Part shown: positions 23,637 to 33,703 of the stretch, in pieces
How positions within the stretch are numbered: position 1 is the first letter of the stretch
How the letters are laid out: every line of letters starts with the position of its first letter
Assembly (NCBI RefSeq): GCF_001605725.1
Contig: NZ_CP011530.1
Coordinates: forward strand, 62,001 to 126,000
Reading direction: 5' to 3'
Source of the DNA: Mycobacteroides immunogenum
Lineage (GTDB): Bacteria; Actinomycetota; Actinomycetes; Mycobacteriales; Mycobacteriaceae
DNA length: 64,000 nt
The notes under the pieces: model-generated
Seen by the model: only the letters and a program-made list of their open reading frames with translations
What the model was told of the DNA's origin: nothing
Database searches by the model: none
Position numbers and translations under genes: made by a program

Positions 23637-24773
23637 ATGGCAACCATCGAGAGCTACACCGTCGCGGGCGGCAAGCGGTACATGGTGCGCTACCGAGCCC
23701 CCAACGGCAAGCAGACCAAGAAGCGTGGATTTGGGACGAAACGTGCCGCCGAGGCGTTCGCCGCGACGGTCGAGGTGGACAAGATGACGGGCGCATACGT
23801 CGCCCCCTCGTTGGGACTGATCACGGTTGGTGAACTTGGCCCCGACTGGTTGGAGAAGAAGACAGCATTCGTGTCCCCTTCATGGGCGCACACGCTGGAA
23901 ATCGCGTGGCGCGTCCACGTCAAGCCTCGCTGGGGTGCCACCAAACTCAGCGACATCGACCCTCTGCAAGTCGAGACCTGGGTGGCCGAGCTTTCACGTG
24001 GCAAGTCCGCGACCGTCGTCATCCGTGCACACAACATTCTGGCTGGGATACTGGATGACGCTGTGAAGGCACGCCGCTTGGCGTCGAACCCGTCGAGACA
24101 CATCGACAACCTCCCGAAGAAGCGTGGCAAGAAGCACGTCTACCTCACCGCAGACGACGTGGACGCCCTGGCGAATGCCTGCCTGACGCCTGACAACCAG
24201 ACCATCGTCTATGTGCTTGCGTTTTGCGGACTCCGTTGGGGAGAACTCATCGCGCTGCGGGTCAGGGACATCGAGTTCCTGCGACGGCGTATCTCGGTCC
24301 ATCGGAACGCCGTGTGGGTCGGCACCAAATGCAAAGTCGGAGAGACCAAAGGCAAAGAGAACCGCAGCGTTCCCGTCCCCGAGTTCGTGCTGACCAAGCT
24401 GTCCGAGCAATGCAGGGGCAGGGGGGCCAACGACCTCGTGTTCCCGAACCGTGAGGGCACGTTCCGTGGGGTGAACAAGGCTCCGCGCGGCTGGTTCGCG
24501 CGAGCGGTCGCTCGCTCCGGCATCGACTCCACAACCACCCCGCACTCTTTGCGGCATACCTGCGCAAGCCTCACGGTCTCAGCAGGAGGCAATGTCCTCG
24601 TACTTGCGCGGATGCTCGGACACAAGGACGCATCGGTCACTTTGAAGACCTATTCCGACTTGTTCGACTCCGACCTGGACGCGCTCGCCGAACAGCTTCA
24701 CACGAAGTACGAACTGGCGGATAAATCCACCCCTGCCCGTGGGCACATTTTGGGCACAAACGTGCCCGATTGA
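23637..24773 (+). CDS. int: Tyrosine integrase
   Basis: 378 residues. N-terminal arm-binding domain (KRYMVRYRAPNGKQTKKRGF), core-binding helices, and a catalytic domain with Arg200 (CGLRWGEL), His303-x-x-Arg306 (HSLRHTCAS), His329 (MLGHKD) and Tyr339 (KTYSDLF). All catalytic residues are present, so it should be active. It ends 77 bp before attR, and its last codons (ARGHILGTN) lie on the 25-bp repeat also found near attL. It acts on the tRNA-Leu 3' end. Confidence 0.95.
   Translation: MATIESYTVAGGKRYMVRYRAPNGKQTKKRGFGTKRAAEAFAATVEVDKMTGAYVAPSLGLITVGELGPDWLEKKTAFVSPSWAHTLEIAWRVHVKPRWGATKLSDIDPLQVETWVAELSRGKSATVVIRAHNILAGILDDAVKARRLASNPSRHIDNLPKKRGKKHVYLTADDVDALANACLTPDNQTIVYVLAFCGLRWGELIALRVRDIEFLRRRISVHRNAVWVGTKCKVGETKGKENRSVPVPEFVLTKLSEQCRGRGANDLVFPNREGTFRGVNKAPRGWFARAVARSGIDSTTTPHSLRHTCASLTVSAGGNVLVLARMLGHKDASVTLKTYSDLFDSDLDALAEQLHTKYELADKSTPARGHILGTNVPD
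24738..24762. repeat. Right copy of the 25-bp repeat, inside the 3' end of int
   Basis: Identical to 2829-2853. It codes for the final RGHILGTN of the integrase and lies 88 bp from attR. See the left copy for interpretation. Confidence 0.6.
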
Positions 24774-24850
24774 AGCCGAACCCACCCGATGACGTGGGGC
24801 ATATGAAATGCTCAAATACCATTTTCGAGCTCCTGACCTGTACCTGAAAA

Positions 24851-24875
24851 GGGGTTCAAGTCCCCCTTCGCCCAC
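24851..24875 (+). other. attR (duplicated tRNA-Leu 3' end)
   Basis: The 25-base core is identical to 2733-2757 but is preceded by non-tRNA sequence (CCTGACCTGTACCTGAAAA). It marks the right end of the element; chromosomal sequence resumes after it. Confidence 0.92.
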
Positions 24876-24903
24876 AAGCATGTGGGCTGGGAAGCCCAAC
24901 GAT

Positions 24904-24940
24904 AAAGGGTCAGGAACTCGGACAGGGTTCCTGACCCTTT
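24904..24940 (+). terminator. Displaced native terminator of tRNA-Leu
   Basis: AAAGGGTCAGGAAC (24904-24917) pairs perfectly over 14 bp with GTTCCTGACCCTTT (24927-24940), followed by CTCATTCTC. In an uninterrupted chromosome it would lie just after the tRNA. The rest of 24876-25178 shows no gene and probably holds the promoter of the next gene. Confidence 0.85.
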
Positions 24941-25178
24941 CTCATTCTCAGGGGCGGGCGGCGGGTCTCCGCTGTGTGCCGCCGTCTCGAGGGTTGTCAG
25001 TACCGCGGGCCCATGGTTCGCCAGCGGGGTGAGCGCCCGATTGGTGGAACAGGTCCGGCAGCCGAGGTACCGACGCCACCAAAGACTGGAACGCGAAGAT
25101 CATAAAAGTTTGCTCTATGGGTAGACGACTGTCGGCAACGGTCTGTACCGTTATCTTCGTATTCTTTGCTTTCATGTT

Positions 25179-28100
25179 ATGGAGATGAACGTGGCCGGGT
25201 ATGAAGTACCGACAGAACACCTGAGAAAAGCCGATTATGGCCGTCGTTCGGGTGCTTCGCAGGCGGCACATGAGACGTTTCCTGCTGATGATCGCGAAAC
25301 CGCGTCTTTCTTCGGGCAGGGCGCAGGACGGCATCTGGCAGCATTCGCTATTGGTCTCATCCTGGTGATGGCGGGGGTGGCTGGTCTGCATCACCTGTAT
25401 CGCGGTGGGGATAGCGCCGGGGATTGGATCGTGTGGGTCACGGTATTGCTGGCCTGGTTGACCGCGCTCGGTGGCGGAGTCAAACTGGCCGGCTGGGGCA
25501 TCAGACCGATCATCGATGCGCTGTTTGCCGCGACTCAACAGCGGTTCTCCGAAGCAGTGCAATCAACGGTCGCGGCGCTCGGGGTCATCGTCGGCGCGGT
25601 GGGCTTGTGGTGGGCGCTGCGTGGCGGATACACCCAATGGTGGCAGTCGATTTCCGGCGAGCCGGGGTGGTCATTGACATTGGGCGTCGGACAAATGCTG
25701 GTTGCGGTGCTGGCGGGGGCGGCACTGTTCACGGGCGGTAGGTATCTGGCCGGTTTGACCGGGGAGGTTCTTGCAGATGCCGGGCTCATCAGAACCGAAA
25801 ACACTGCCGCACATCGCAACCCGACTGACGATGGATCAGATGTTGCGTCCCATCCGATGCTGGTGGCGGTCTTGGCCGCCGGTGGACTCGCGCTGGTGGC
25901 GCTGGCGGTGTGGCTGACCCCTGCGCTGGCTCCCACCATCATCGGTACCAACACGGTGGCCGCGGCCGGGTCGATCGCGGCACTGTTGGTATGGGGTGTC
26001 GGGGCGAACCTGGGCTGGTGGAAAGGCCTGGAAGGGCTGTACGCCTGGGCCACTGCGGCGTCTGAAAAGACCGCTGCCGTCGCCGGTGTCGTTGCCCTGC
26101 TGATGTTTTCGGCTGGGGGTTTGGGTTTGGGCTGGTTTAGTCCGGCGACGGTGCCGCAGGCGCATGCGCAGTGCCCGCCTGATTGTGGGGGTGGCTCTAA
26201 CGGGTCCAACTCCTATGGGCCCGACGCTTCGCAGTTTCAGCCACCGCAGATGCCGAATCAGATGCCGGACTACCAGGGCGGTAACTACGGCTCCAACCAA
26301 GCCCCGCTAGATCAAAACTCGGGAATCTCGATCTACAACACCCAAGCGCCCTCGGTGAGCCAAAGCACCAGTGGTCAAAGCGCACAGCAGTCGCTGCAGG
26401 GCTCGCAGACACCCCAACACGGCAGCCAAATCCCGGATTACCAATCCGCAACCCCCTACACACAAGGCCCGGGTGCCCCGAACCCGGATTACAATGGTGG
26501 GCAAGCCAACCCGGGTACGAACACGGGATCACAAGGCGGGCAAGCCAATCAAGGCGCGCCGCAGCAGCAGACGCCTCAACAGCCGCCAGCCAATCAAGAC
26601 CAAGGCCAGCAGCCACCGCAACAGTCCGATCAACAGAAGATCGATGACCTGACCAAGCAGCTGCAGGATCAGCAGCAGCAGTCGACGCAGGATCGTCAGC
26701 GCATCGACGACATGACCAAGCAGCTGCAACAGCAGCAGGGGCAGCAGAAGCAGAATGGCAATCAGAAGTTGCCCAAGGCGCCGAGCAAGGACAAGAAGAA
26801 GGACGACCAGCAGGATCGCGATAAGCAGTCCGGTGACAATGATCTGACCGCGCTGTTGTTGGGTGCGGCCTCCACGCGGCGCCGTAAGCAAGGTGAACAA
26901 GACCAGCCCGAGCAAGGTCAGCAGCGGGCGCAGGGTCCCGATACGCAGGCGCTGACTCAAGATGGTGCGCAGCTTGGTCAGTCGTTGCCCGGCGATATCA
27001 CCAACACTGTCTCTGACGGTGTGAATTTGGGTCAGTCCGCGGGATCGGCGGCTCAGAATTTCGGGTCAGCGGCACAGGCCGGCGCGTCGATCGCCTCCAG
27101 CGCGCAGTCCGGGGCGGTCAATCCGATGGACGCGGTTGCGTTGGTGCAGGGCATTTCTGGAGGGATCAGCGATACCGCGGACGCGGTGAACTCGGGCACC
27201 TCGATCGCCTCGACCTGGCTCAATGAGGCCGGTCAAGGCGCACAGCTGGCCGCCGACGCGAACCCGCAACTGCAACCGCAAGCCGAGCAGGTTCAGCAAC
27301 TGACCAAAACAGCTGGGCAGGTTTCTGACTTGACGGGTCAGGTGGCCAGCGGCGTCTCCCAAGCCTCCGGGGTCGTCAACACCGCATCCAGCTTGGGTGC
27401 CTCTGGCATCCCGGATACCAGCGGTACAGCCGAGGCCATGTCGGGCTCGGCCGACAGCGTCACCAACGCCGCCGGCGAAGCACAACCCGTTGAACTGATG
27501 AGCGGTCCTGTGCCCCAAGACGTTCCCGGCGGAGATGCTCCCGCGCCTGCGGATCCCCCGCCTCCGCCGCCGGACCCGACCATCAACGGGCCGGCGGGCA
27601 CCCCCACACTGGAGCAGACGCGTTATGACCTCGTCACAGCGTTCCCGAATGCCGGACCTGGCTACCAGTACGGCGGAGACCCCAGTAAGTACCCAACTGC
27701 ACAGGCCACAGACCCGCACACCCAGGCCATCACCAACACGCTGCCCAAAACGGATCCGTCACACCGTGCGATCCCAACTGGCACCATGACCGGGCCGAAC
27801 GGCACCAAGTACCAGTTTGTCAGCACCCCTGACGGCACGGGCACCGGTGTAGCGGAATTCGTCACCAATGGGTCCGTGTATGACGTGACCAACCCCGCCA
27901 GCCCAAAGAAGCTGGGAGATCTTCCGCAGATCTATCAAGCCAGCGGCGTCATCACGAACGAGGGCGGGCAGCAGAGGGTCACGCTTATCGGCAACAGCAG
28001 CAGCGAAGACACCGTCCGGCAGATGTGGACCGCACCTTACGACCCCAAAACCCCGAACAGCTGGATCAACAACCTCACCCCCGGAGGTGCGGTTACCGGC

Positions 28101-28547
28101 CTGCCTGGTAACCGGGAAAGTCAGGTCGTGCCGCTACTTGGTGGTGGCAACCTGTTCGTTGGCACCTCTGGTGACGGTATTTCCGGGGTGACCGCCGGAA
28201 CCACCAATGGACTGCAAAACGCTAGCGCTGTCACTTTGGTGAGCGCGCTGGACTTGCGGGGTTCAGGGGGCCCGGACCTGCGCACGGTGTATGGGCCGAG
28301 CATAGTGAGTCAGGTACTGAGCCCCGATAAAACTGTCGAGACCATCACTATGCGGGTGAGTACTTGGCCCGCTGTGGGCGAATTCTTGGCCGCTCAAAAC
28401 GCGCCAGGATCTACCCCGGAAACCATCGCCGCCGCTATGAAAGCCGCCTACCCTGACTGGAAACCAGCCCCCGGCGAGCTATTCCCCTATAACCCCATGA
28501 CCTACCTAACGACCTTTACCGTCGCCCACCCGTCGCCTGCACCATAG
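25179..28547 (+). CDS. Large multi-spanning membrane protein with Gln-rich region
   Basis: 1122 residues. Residues ~50-330 contain six or more transmembrane helices (LAAFAIGLILVMAGVAGL; VAVLAAGGLALVALAVWL; AAVAGVVALLMFSAGGLG), ending with AHAQCPPDCGGG. Residues ~335-560 are Asn/Gln/Pro-rich, with a Q-rich coiled coil (KIDDLTKQLQDQQQQ). Residues ~560-780 are Ala/Gly/Ser/Gln-rich. The C-terminal ~300 residues form a folded, beta-rich domain (GTGVAEFVTNGSVYDVTNPA ... RESQVVPLLGGGNLFVGTSG). Start could instead be the GTG at 25191. No family recognised with confidence. It is in chromosomal DNA next to attR; whether it belongs to an older island is unknown. Confidence 0.8.
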   Translation: MEMNVAGYEVPTEHLRKADYGRRSGASQAAHETFPADDRETASFFGQGAGRHLAAFAIGLILVMAGVAGLHHLYRGGDSAGDWIVWVTVLLAWLTALGGGVKLAGWGIRPIIDALFAATQQRFSEAVQSTVAALGVIVGAVGLWWALRGGYTQWWQSISGEPGWSLTLGVGQMLVAVLAGAALFTGGRYLAGLTGEVLADAGLIRTENTAAHRNPTDDGSDVASHPMLVAVLAAGGLALVALAVWLTPALAPTIIGTNTVAAAGSIAALLVWGVGANLGWWKGLEGLYAWATAASEKTAAVAGVVALLMFSAGGLGLGWFSPATVPQAHAQCPPDCGGGSNGSNSYGPDASQFQPPQMPNQMPDYQGGNYGSNQAPLDQNSGISIYNTQAPSVSQSTSGQSAQQSLQGSQTPQHGSQIPDYQSATPYTQGPGAPNPDYNGGQANPGTNTGSQGGQANQGAPQQQTPQQPPANQDQGQQPPQQSDQQKIDDLTKQLQDQQQQSTQDRQRIDDMTKQLQQQQGQQKQNGNQKLPKAPSKDKKKDDQQDRDKQSGDNDLTALLLGAASTRRRKQGEQDQPEQGQQRAQGPDTQALTQDGAQLGQSLPGDITNTVSDGVNLGQSAGSAAQNFGSAAQAGASIASSAQSGAVNPMDAVALVQGISGGISDTADAVNSGTSIASTWLNEAGQGAQLAADANPQLQPQAEQVQQLTKTAGQVSDLTGQVASGVSQASGVVNTASSLGASGIPDTSGTAEAMSGSADSVTNAAGEAQPVELMSGPVPQDVPGGDAPAPADPPPPPPDPTINGPAGTPTLEQTRYDLVTAFPNAGPGYQYGGDPSKYPTAQATDPHTQAITNTLPKTDPSHRAIPTGTMTGPNGTKYQFVSTPDGTGTGVAEFVTNGSVYDVTNPASPKKLGDLPQIYQASGVITNEGGQQRVTLIGNSSSEDTVRQMWTAPYDPKTPNSWINNLTPGGAVTGLPGNRESQVVPLLGGGNLFVGTSGDGISGVTAGTTNGLQNASAVTLVSALDLRGSGGPDLRTVYGPSIVSQVLSPDKTVETITMRVSTWPAVGEFLAAQNAPGSTPETIAAAMKAAYPDWKPAPGELFPYNPMTYLTTFTVAHPSPAP

Positions 28548-28591
28548 ACCCTTACCAGCTCATTGACTATCCGTTAGGACAACGACCAGAT

Positions 28592-29119
28592 ATGACAACA
28601 CCACGGATCAAACAGGTGTCGCGAACCATCGCAGCCGCAGTAGCAGTCAGCTCCGCTGTGTTGGGACTGGTAACAGGAACCGCCAACGCAGCACCAACCG
28701 GATTTCCGGACCTAGACGCCTTCGCCCCCGTTGAAGCCAACCAATACGCCGCCTCGGCGGGTAAAACATCTGTGGCAGTGAAGTTCTCTACTCCCGATGG
28801 CCTCGAATGCGGACTGTCAAACCTCGGCCCCGACAACCCAACTATCCATACATATGCGTGGTGTATCGGCCCTATCCCTGGAATGCCTGCTGATGCACCG
28901 GTGGTCCACGGTACAACCGATAAAGTAATGAGCAACGGAGCGGGCTTCGTGCGGGGTGGCGGAGGTACTCCAGGCCCGCAGAGGCTTGTTGATGTGGGGC
29001 AAAAGATTTCGTCAGCGAATATTACGTGTGTGGTTGGCGCGGATCGGTTGACCGCTTGCATCAACCGGGTTGATAACCATGGTTTTGTCTTACAGCCCTC
29101 TGGTTCGTGGACATTCTGA
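28592..29119 (+). CDS. Secreted protein of unknown function
   Basis: 175 residues with a signal peptide (SRTIAAAVAVSSAVLGLVTGTANA-AP). The mature part has four cysteines (LECGL, YAWCIG, NITCVV, LTACINR) suggesting two disulfides, a pattern common in mycobacterial exported proteins. It starts 44 bp after the large membrane protein and is probably in the same operon. Confidence 0.75.
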   Translation: MTTPRIKQVSRTIAAAVAVSSAVLGLVTGTANAAPTGFPDLDAFAPVEANQYAASAGKTSVAVKFSTPDGLECGLSNLGPDNPTIHTYAWCIGPIPGMPADAPVVHGTTDKVMSNGAGFVRGGGGTPGPQRLVDVGQKISSANITCVVGADRLTACINRVDNHGFVLQPSGSWTF

Positions 29120-29202
29120 ACCGGTAAAACTATTTGGCTGCAGTGACTTCGGTGATCGCTGCGGCAACCCCAGGGTTTAGAAACGATAATCGCCCACGCA
29201 AC

Positions 29203-29781
29203 TCAGATCACGGGCGCGGCCGCTACATCGAGCAGCCGCCGTGCGCAGTCCAGCAGGATGTCGTGCAGGGCCGCATCGGGGACGTCGGCAATGTCGGGAT
29301 CCGCTGCGCCGGCTAGCAGCCCGTTCATGAGCACCGACATGGCGACGCGGTCCGCCGGACCTGGGTTGGGGCCTTGTAGCAGGGCCGTGAGGTCGTCGTA
29401 GGTGTTCATGAATTCCTCGTGCGCGCGTGCTGCACGTTCGGCTACCGGGTCGAAGAAAAGGGATGTGATGGTGCGATGCCGTACAGACATCTCGACCAGT
29501 CCGCTGACGGCGGCCTCGCGTTTCGCCGCCGGTGTCGAGAGTGCATTGGCGATCCTGACGACTCGGTTGGTGTCGTCGAATACGGGCCGGACGATCTCCA
29601 GCACGATGTCGTCCTTGGAATGGAACTGGTAGTAGACGGCGGACTTATTGACGCCCAGACGATCCGCGATCATCTGCAGCGACGTGCCGTTCACTCCGTT
29701 CTCCCTGAATAGCGCAAGAGCCGCTTCGAGAACGCGCTCGCGCGCGAAGCCGCGCTGAGCCACCGCTTTCGCCACGCCCAT
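29203..29781 (-). CDS. TetR-family repressor of the divergent mmpS-mmpL operon
   Basis: 192 residues from the ATG at 29781; an in-frame start at 29832 is possible. The N-terminal HTH is canonical (VLEAALALFRENGVNGTSLQMIADRLGVNKSAVYYQFHSKDDIV). The C-terminal ligand domain is of the TetR type (VRHRTITSLFFDPVAERAAR). Divergent to mmpS with two identical palindromes in between, the usual arrangement for TetR control of MmpS/MmpL exporters, some of which cause drug resistance when the repressor is lost. Confidence 0.88.
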   Translation of the reverse strand: MGVAKAVAQRGFARERVLEAALALFRENGVNGTSLQMIADRLGVNKSAVYYQFHSKDDIVLEIVRPVFDDTNRVVRIANALSTPAAKREAAVSGLVEMSVRHRTITSLFFDPVAERAARAHEEFMNTYDDLTALLQGPNPGPADRVAMSVLMNGLLAGAADPDIADVPDAALHDILLDCARRLLDVAAAPVI

Positions 29782-29835
29782 CTCCCGTCGTTGCCGCTGA
29801 GCATACCGATGTGGGCCACATCGCACATTCAAATA

Positions 29836-29870
29836 AGCCGATCGGCTTGAAGTAAATAAGCCGATCGGCT
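29836..29870. promoter_or_regulatory. Two palindromic TetR operators
   Basis: AGCCGATCGGCT occurs at 29836-29847 and again at 29859-29870, centres 23 bp apart (about two helix turns), in the tetR/mmpS intergenic region. Perfect dyads of this type are typical TetR sites. Confidence 0.8.
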
Positions 29871-30057
29871 AAATTCGCTACCCGTACGGCAAGGAGATCC
29901 GGCAGAGATGCCAGATCTGGCTGGGAGCCGTCCGCACCGGCGGGTGTCGTGGTGTTCCAGGCGATGACGGAGTTCACAGAGGTCGTGAACCGTTTGGCTC
30001 GGACGTGAGCCTCGTGGTGATCGCTCGAAAGTTCAATGAACGGAAGGCTTTTGACCG

Positions 30058-30492
30058 ATGATCCTGTTGAAACTGCTCAGACGCGTCTGGTTGCTGCTGA
30101 TCATCGCGCTCGTTATCGGCGTGGGTGGGCTCGCTGTGATGGGAATTCGCACCCAGTTCGGAGGAGAAAGGGCCCACCTCATCAGCCCCCGGATCGACGA
30201 CACCAAACCCTTCAATCCAAAGGTCGTCACCTACGAGGTCCATGGTGAGCCGGGTGCGACCGCTGACATCAACTACCTGGACCTCGATGCCAGGCCACAG
30301 CGGCTTGAGCGGGTTCCGCTGCCCTGGTCCATGACATTGAGCACCACTGTTAGCTCCGTCGCACCCAATCTTCTTGCCCAGGGGCATGGTTCGGAGATCG
30401 AGTGCAGCATCAGCGTCAATCAAACAGTCAAGGACCGCAGGACCTTCGTTGGCACAAACGCGATGACCTTCTGCACGGTGAAATCGGCATGA
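30058..30492 (+). CDS. mmpS: MmpS-family membrane protein
   Basis: 144 residues with one N-terminal transmembrane helix ([21 protein letters not shown]) and an extracytoplasmic beta-rich domain ([26 protein letters not shown]-like Cys pair ECSISV/FCTVKS). MmpS proteins are accessory subunits of MmpL transporters. The stop overlaps the mmpL start by four bases (ATGA). Confidence 0.93.
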   Translation: MILLKLLRRVWLLLIIALVIGVGGLAVMGIRTQFGGERAHLISPRIDDTKPFNPKVVTYEVHGEPGATADINYLDLDARPQRLERVPLPWSMTLSTTVSSVAPNLLAQGHGSEIECSISVNQTVKDRRTFVGTNAMTFCTVKSA

Positions 30493-33425
30493 GCATCTTC
30501 GGCAAAAAGACCGACGGAAATGCGTCAGATGATGCCCCCACCGACGCCATCCGCGTTGGCGGCGCCAAACACGCCACTGAATCCAAGCCGGGTGGATTCG
30601 CCAAGTGGGTTCGGCGCCTGGCAATTCCGATCATCCTCGCGGGATTTGCACTGGTCGCGGTCTTGAGCACGGTAGTGCCCTCGCTGGAGAAGGTCGGCGA
30701 GATGCGGGCGGTGTCCATGATGCCCAACGAGGCCGCCTCCACCATTGCCATGAAACGTATCGGTGAGACATTCCAGGAATACACATCGACCAGCTCGGTC
30801 ATGGTGGTACTGGAAAGCGACCGGCCGCTCGGTAAGGAAGCACACAGTTTCTACGACGGGATTGTCGCCAAGCTCAGGGCGGAAAAGACCTATGTAGAGC
30901 ACGTCCAGGATTTCTGGGGTGATCGACTGACCGCGGCAGGGGCTCAAAGCTCGGATGGCCACGCGGCCTACGTGCAGGTGAACACTGCCGGCAATCAGGG
31001 TGAGACCTTAGCCAACGAGTCGATCAAGACCGTGCGAGAGATTGTCGAGCATGAACCCGCCCCGCCGGGCATCAAGGTCTTTGTCACCGGTTCCGCTGCG
31101 TTGGCGGCCGACCAAGAACTCGCCGGCAACCGCAGCATGAAGACGATCGAAGCGGTGACCATCGTCGTCATCTGCATCATGCTGCTGCTGGTGTACCGTT
31201 CGGTCGTCACCATGGTGGTAGCCCTGGTGATTGTCGCTGTCGGTGTCATGGCGGCCAGCGGTGTCGTCGCATTCTTGGCCTATCACAACCTGATTGGATT
31301 GACGACATTCGCCACCACGTTGTTGATGGTCTTGGCGATCGCGGCGGCCACCGACTACGCGATCTTTCTGATAGGTCGCTATCACGAGGCGCGAAATGCC
31401 GGAGAGGACCGGGAACAGGCCTACTACACGATGTTTCATGGTACGGCGCATGTGGTGCTGGGCTCGGGCCTGACCATCGCGGGCGCCACACTGTGCCTGC
31501 ACTTCACCCGACTGCCCTACTTCAAGTCATTGGGAATTCCGTTGGCCATCGGCATGACGGTGGTGGTCATCACCTCGCTGACCGCGGGTGCGGCGATCGT
31601 GGCCTTCGCGACACGGTTCGGCAATGTGCTCGAACCCAAGGTTAAGAACCGCGAGCGCGGATGGCGCAAGATCGGTGCGGCCGTGGTCCGTTGGCCCGGT
31701 CCGATGCTCGTCTCGGCGACCGCGATAGCGTTGATCGGGCTGCTGGTGTTGCCCACCTACACCACCAGTTACAACGACCGGCGGTACTTGCCCGCCAATC
31801 TCGCCGCCAGCAGCGGTTTTCAGGCCGCCGACCGGCACTTCTCGCCCGCCCGCATGAACCCCGAAATGTTGATGGTCGAGTCCGACCACGACCTGCGTAA
31901 CCCGGCGGACTTTCTGGTCATCGAGCGCATCGCGAAAAGGGTTACCCAGGTGCCGGGTATCTCCCGGGTCATGACGATCACCAGACCGCAGGGAATTGCC
32001 ATGCAGCACTCCACTATTCCCTACGCGATGGGTATGCAGGGCATCATCGCGGAGATGTCCCAACAGTACAACGACGACCGGACCGCCGACATGCTCAAGC
32101 AAGCCGCGGAGATGGATCAGACCATCGATACCATGACGCGGATGGTTGTCCTTATGCGCGAAATGCAAGGAATCCTCACCGATACGACCCACAAGATGCA
32201 CGAGATGGTGGCCAATGTCGAAGAATTACAGACGCACATCGCCAACTTCCAAGACTTCTTCCGGCCGATTCGCAACTACTTCTACTGGGAACCGCACTGC
32301 TTCGACATTCCCGTGTGTGCCGCGTTCCGTTCGGTTTTCGATGCGCTCGACGGTATCGATACGATGGTCGACAACCTCAAGGGCATTGTGCCGAACATCG
32401 ACCGTCTAGAACAGACGCTGCCCAAGATGATCGATTTGGTGCCGCCCCTGCTCGAAACGATGAAAACCGCGAGATCTCTTATCCTCACCGGTTACTCGAC
32501 CCAGAAGGGATTGCAGGCGCAGGCTCAGGAAATGCGCAAGAACGTCAATGCGATGGGCGATGCGTTCGACCGATCCAAGAACGACGATTCGTTTTACCTG
32601 CCTCCGGAGGCGTTCGATAATCCGGAGTTCGCGCGCGGCATGAAGCTCTTCCTGTCGCCGGATGGACACGCCGTGCGGTTCACCATCAACCACGAAAATG
32701 ATCCGCTGACCCCAGAGGGCATCGAGCGCATCGATGCCGTTCGGCAGGCGGTCAAGGAAGCCATGAAGACCACACCATGGGAGGGCTCGAAGATCTACCT
32801 CGGTGGCGGGGCCGCGATGTACAAAGATCTGCAGGAGGGCTCTAACTACGACCTCATGATTGCCGCGATCGGCTCGCTGTGCCTGATCTTCCTCATCATG
32901 GTGATTCTTACCCGCGGCGTGGTGGCCGCACTGATCATCGTGGGGACGGTAGTGGTGTCACTGGGGACGGCGTTCGGAATATCGATCCTGCTCTGGCAGC
33001 ACATTATTGGGTTGCCGCTGCAGTGGATGGTGCCGGCCATGGCTGTGATCATCCTGCTGGCGGTCGGCGCCGACTACAACCTGCTGCTGGTCGCCCGCCT
33101 CAAGGAGGAGATACACGCGGGCCTCAATACCGGCATGATCCGGGCCATGGGCGGTAGCGGATCTGTCGTTACCGCAGCAGGTTTGGTATTCGCGTTCACC
33201 ATGATGGTGATGGCAGTCAGCGAACTCAAGGTCATCGGACAGGTTGGTACCACCATCGGAATCGGTTTGTTGTTGGATACCTTGATCATCCGCGCCTTCA
33301 TGACACCGGCGATCGTCTCACTGCTGGGAAAGTGGTTCTGGTGGCCGCAGTTGCCGCGCGAGCGGCCCAAGCCGCAGCCGTGGCCCGAGACCGTGCGGCG
33401 CGACCCCCAGCAGGTGAACCCATGA
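30489..33425 (+). CDS. mmpL: MmpL-family RND transporter
   Basis: 978 residues. Twelve transmembrane helices in two RND halves, two large periplasmic loops and typical MMPL motifs ([23 protein letters not shown] in the first half; [17 protein letters not shown] in the second), each with the proton-relay Asp-Tyr. The substrate is unknown; relatives export lipids, siderophores or drugs such as bedaquiline and clofazimine. Start at the ATG overlapping the mmpS stop. Confidence 0.95.
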   Translation: MSIFGKKTDGNASDDAPTDAIRVGGAKHATESKPGGFAKWVRRLAIPIILAGFALVAVLSTVVPSLEKVGEMRAVSMMPNEAASTIAMKRIGETFQEYTSTSSVMVVLESDRPLGKEAHSFYDGIVAKLRAEKTYVEHVQDFWGDRLTAAGAQSSDGHAAYVQVNTAGNQGETLANESIKTVREIVEHEPAPPGIKVFVTGSAALAADQELAGNRSMKTIEAVTIVVICIMLLLVYRSVVTMVVALVIVAVGVMAASGVVAFLAYHNLIGLTTFATTLLMVLAIAAATDYAIFLIGRYHEARNAGEDREQAYYTMFHGTAHVVLGSGLTIAGATLCLHFTRLPYFKSLGIPLAIGMTVVVITSLTAGAAIVAFATRFGNVLEPKVKNRERGWRKIGAAVVRWPGPMLVSATAIALIGLLVLPTYTTSYNDRRYLPANLAASSGFQAADRHFSPARMNPEMLMVESDHDLRNPADFLVIERIAKRVTQVPGISRVMTITRPQGIAMQHSTIPYAMGMQGIIAEMSQQYNDDRTADMLKQAAEMDQTIDTMTRMVVLMREMQGILTDTTHKMHEMVANVEELQTHIANFQDFFRPIRNYFYWEPHCFDIPVCAAFRSVFDALDGIDTMVDNLKGIVPNIDRLEQTLPKMIDLVPPLLETMKTARSLILTGYSTQKGLQAQAQEMRKNVNAMGDAFDRSKNDDSFYLPPEAFDNPEFARGMKLFLSPDGHAVRFTINHENDPLTPEGIERIDAVRQAVKEAMKTTPWEGSKIYLGGGAAMYKDLQEGSNYDLMIAAIGSLCLIFLIMVILTRGVVAALIIVGTVVVSLGTAFGISILLWQHIIGLPLQWMVPAMAVIILLAVGADYNLLLVARLKEEIHAGLNTGMIRAMGGSGSVVTAAGLVFAFTMMVMAVSELKVIGQVGTTIGIGLLLDTLIIRAFMTPAIVSLLGKWFWWPQLPRERPKPQPWPETVRRDPQQVNP

Positions 33426-33703
33426 GGTGCACGTACCGCGCCGGCGATGCTATGCGCGGTGGATGCGGTAGCTTTCGCTCCCCTGTGCACGCCGATTTCA
33501 ATGAACGGCTGCACGGCCACGGCGTGTACGGACAACGCGACCACAACGCGTATCAGTCAGCGCGATTCGTCGGGCAAAACCTGCCACGGACCCACAGCAT
33601 TGAACAGTCGTGGCAGTTCGTGGCGGCCTCGGTCGAATTCTATTGCCCGGAAAAGCATGTGACGCTGGCAAGGGTGCGCGACAACCGAGGCCTGACATCT
33701 TGA
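33422..33703 (+). CDS. Small DUF732-like protein downstream of mmpL
   Basis: 93 residues from an ATG overlapping the mmpL stop (ATGA). The part [20 protein letters not shown] ... [17 protein letters not shown] resembles DUF732 proteins. Members normally carry a signal peptide, and none is seen in this frame (the N-terminus is [14 protein letters not shown]), so a frameshift or lost leader is possible. Confidence 0.55.
   Translation: MRCTYRAGDAMRGGCGSFRSPVHADFNERLHGHGVYGQRDHNAYQSARFVGQNLPRTHSIEQSWQFVAASVEFYCPEKHVTLARVRDNRGLTS

Larger units (their letters stand above)
2733..24875. mobile_element. AICE-like integrative element inserted in tRNA-Leu
   Basis: About 22.1 kb bounded by a perfect 25-bp direct repeat, attL in the tRNA-Leu 3' end and attR downstream of the integrase. 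The core genes match an actinomycete integrative and conjugative element: tyrosine integrase and excisionase-like protein at the right end, a primase/SF3-helicase replication protein, a DUF2637/Spd-like membrane protein and an FtsK/TraB-like translocase. No phage structural or packaging genes are present. Most genes are on the minus strand in tightly overlapping operons. Cargo includes two adenine methyltransferases, a serine resolvase, a HEPN-like protein and ESX-substrate-like proteins. Boundaries are seen directly; conjugative function is inferred. Confidence 0.88.

Noticed and set aside
2733..24875. Prophage
   Set aside because: No capsid, portal, terminase, tail, holin or lysin gene is present; an FtsK-type translocase and a DUF2637-like protein fit an integrative conjugative element better.
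24948..25562. Minus-strand ORF over the start of the 1122-aa gene
   Set aside because: No ribosome site or domain; it overlaps the promoter and N-terminus of a gene with clear transmembrane helices.
33447..33662. Alternative-frame ORF downstream of mmpL
   Set aside because: Lacks the DUF732-like residues seen in the other frame, whose start overlaps the mmpL stop.
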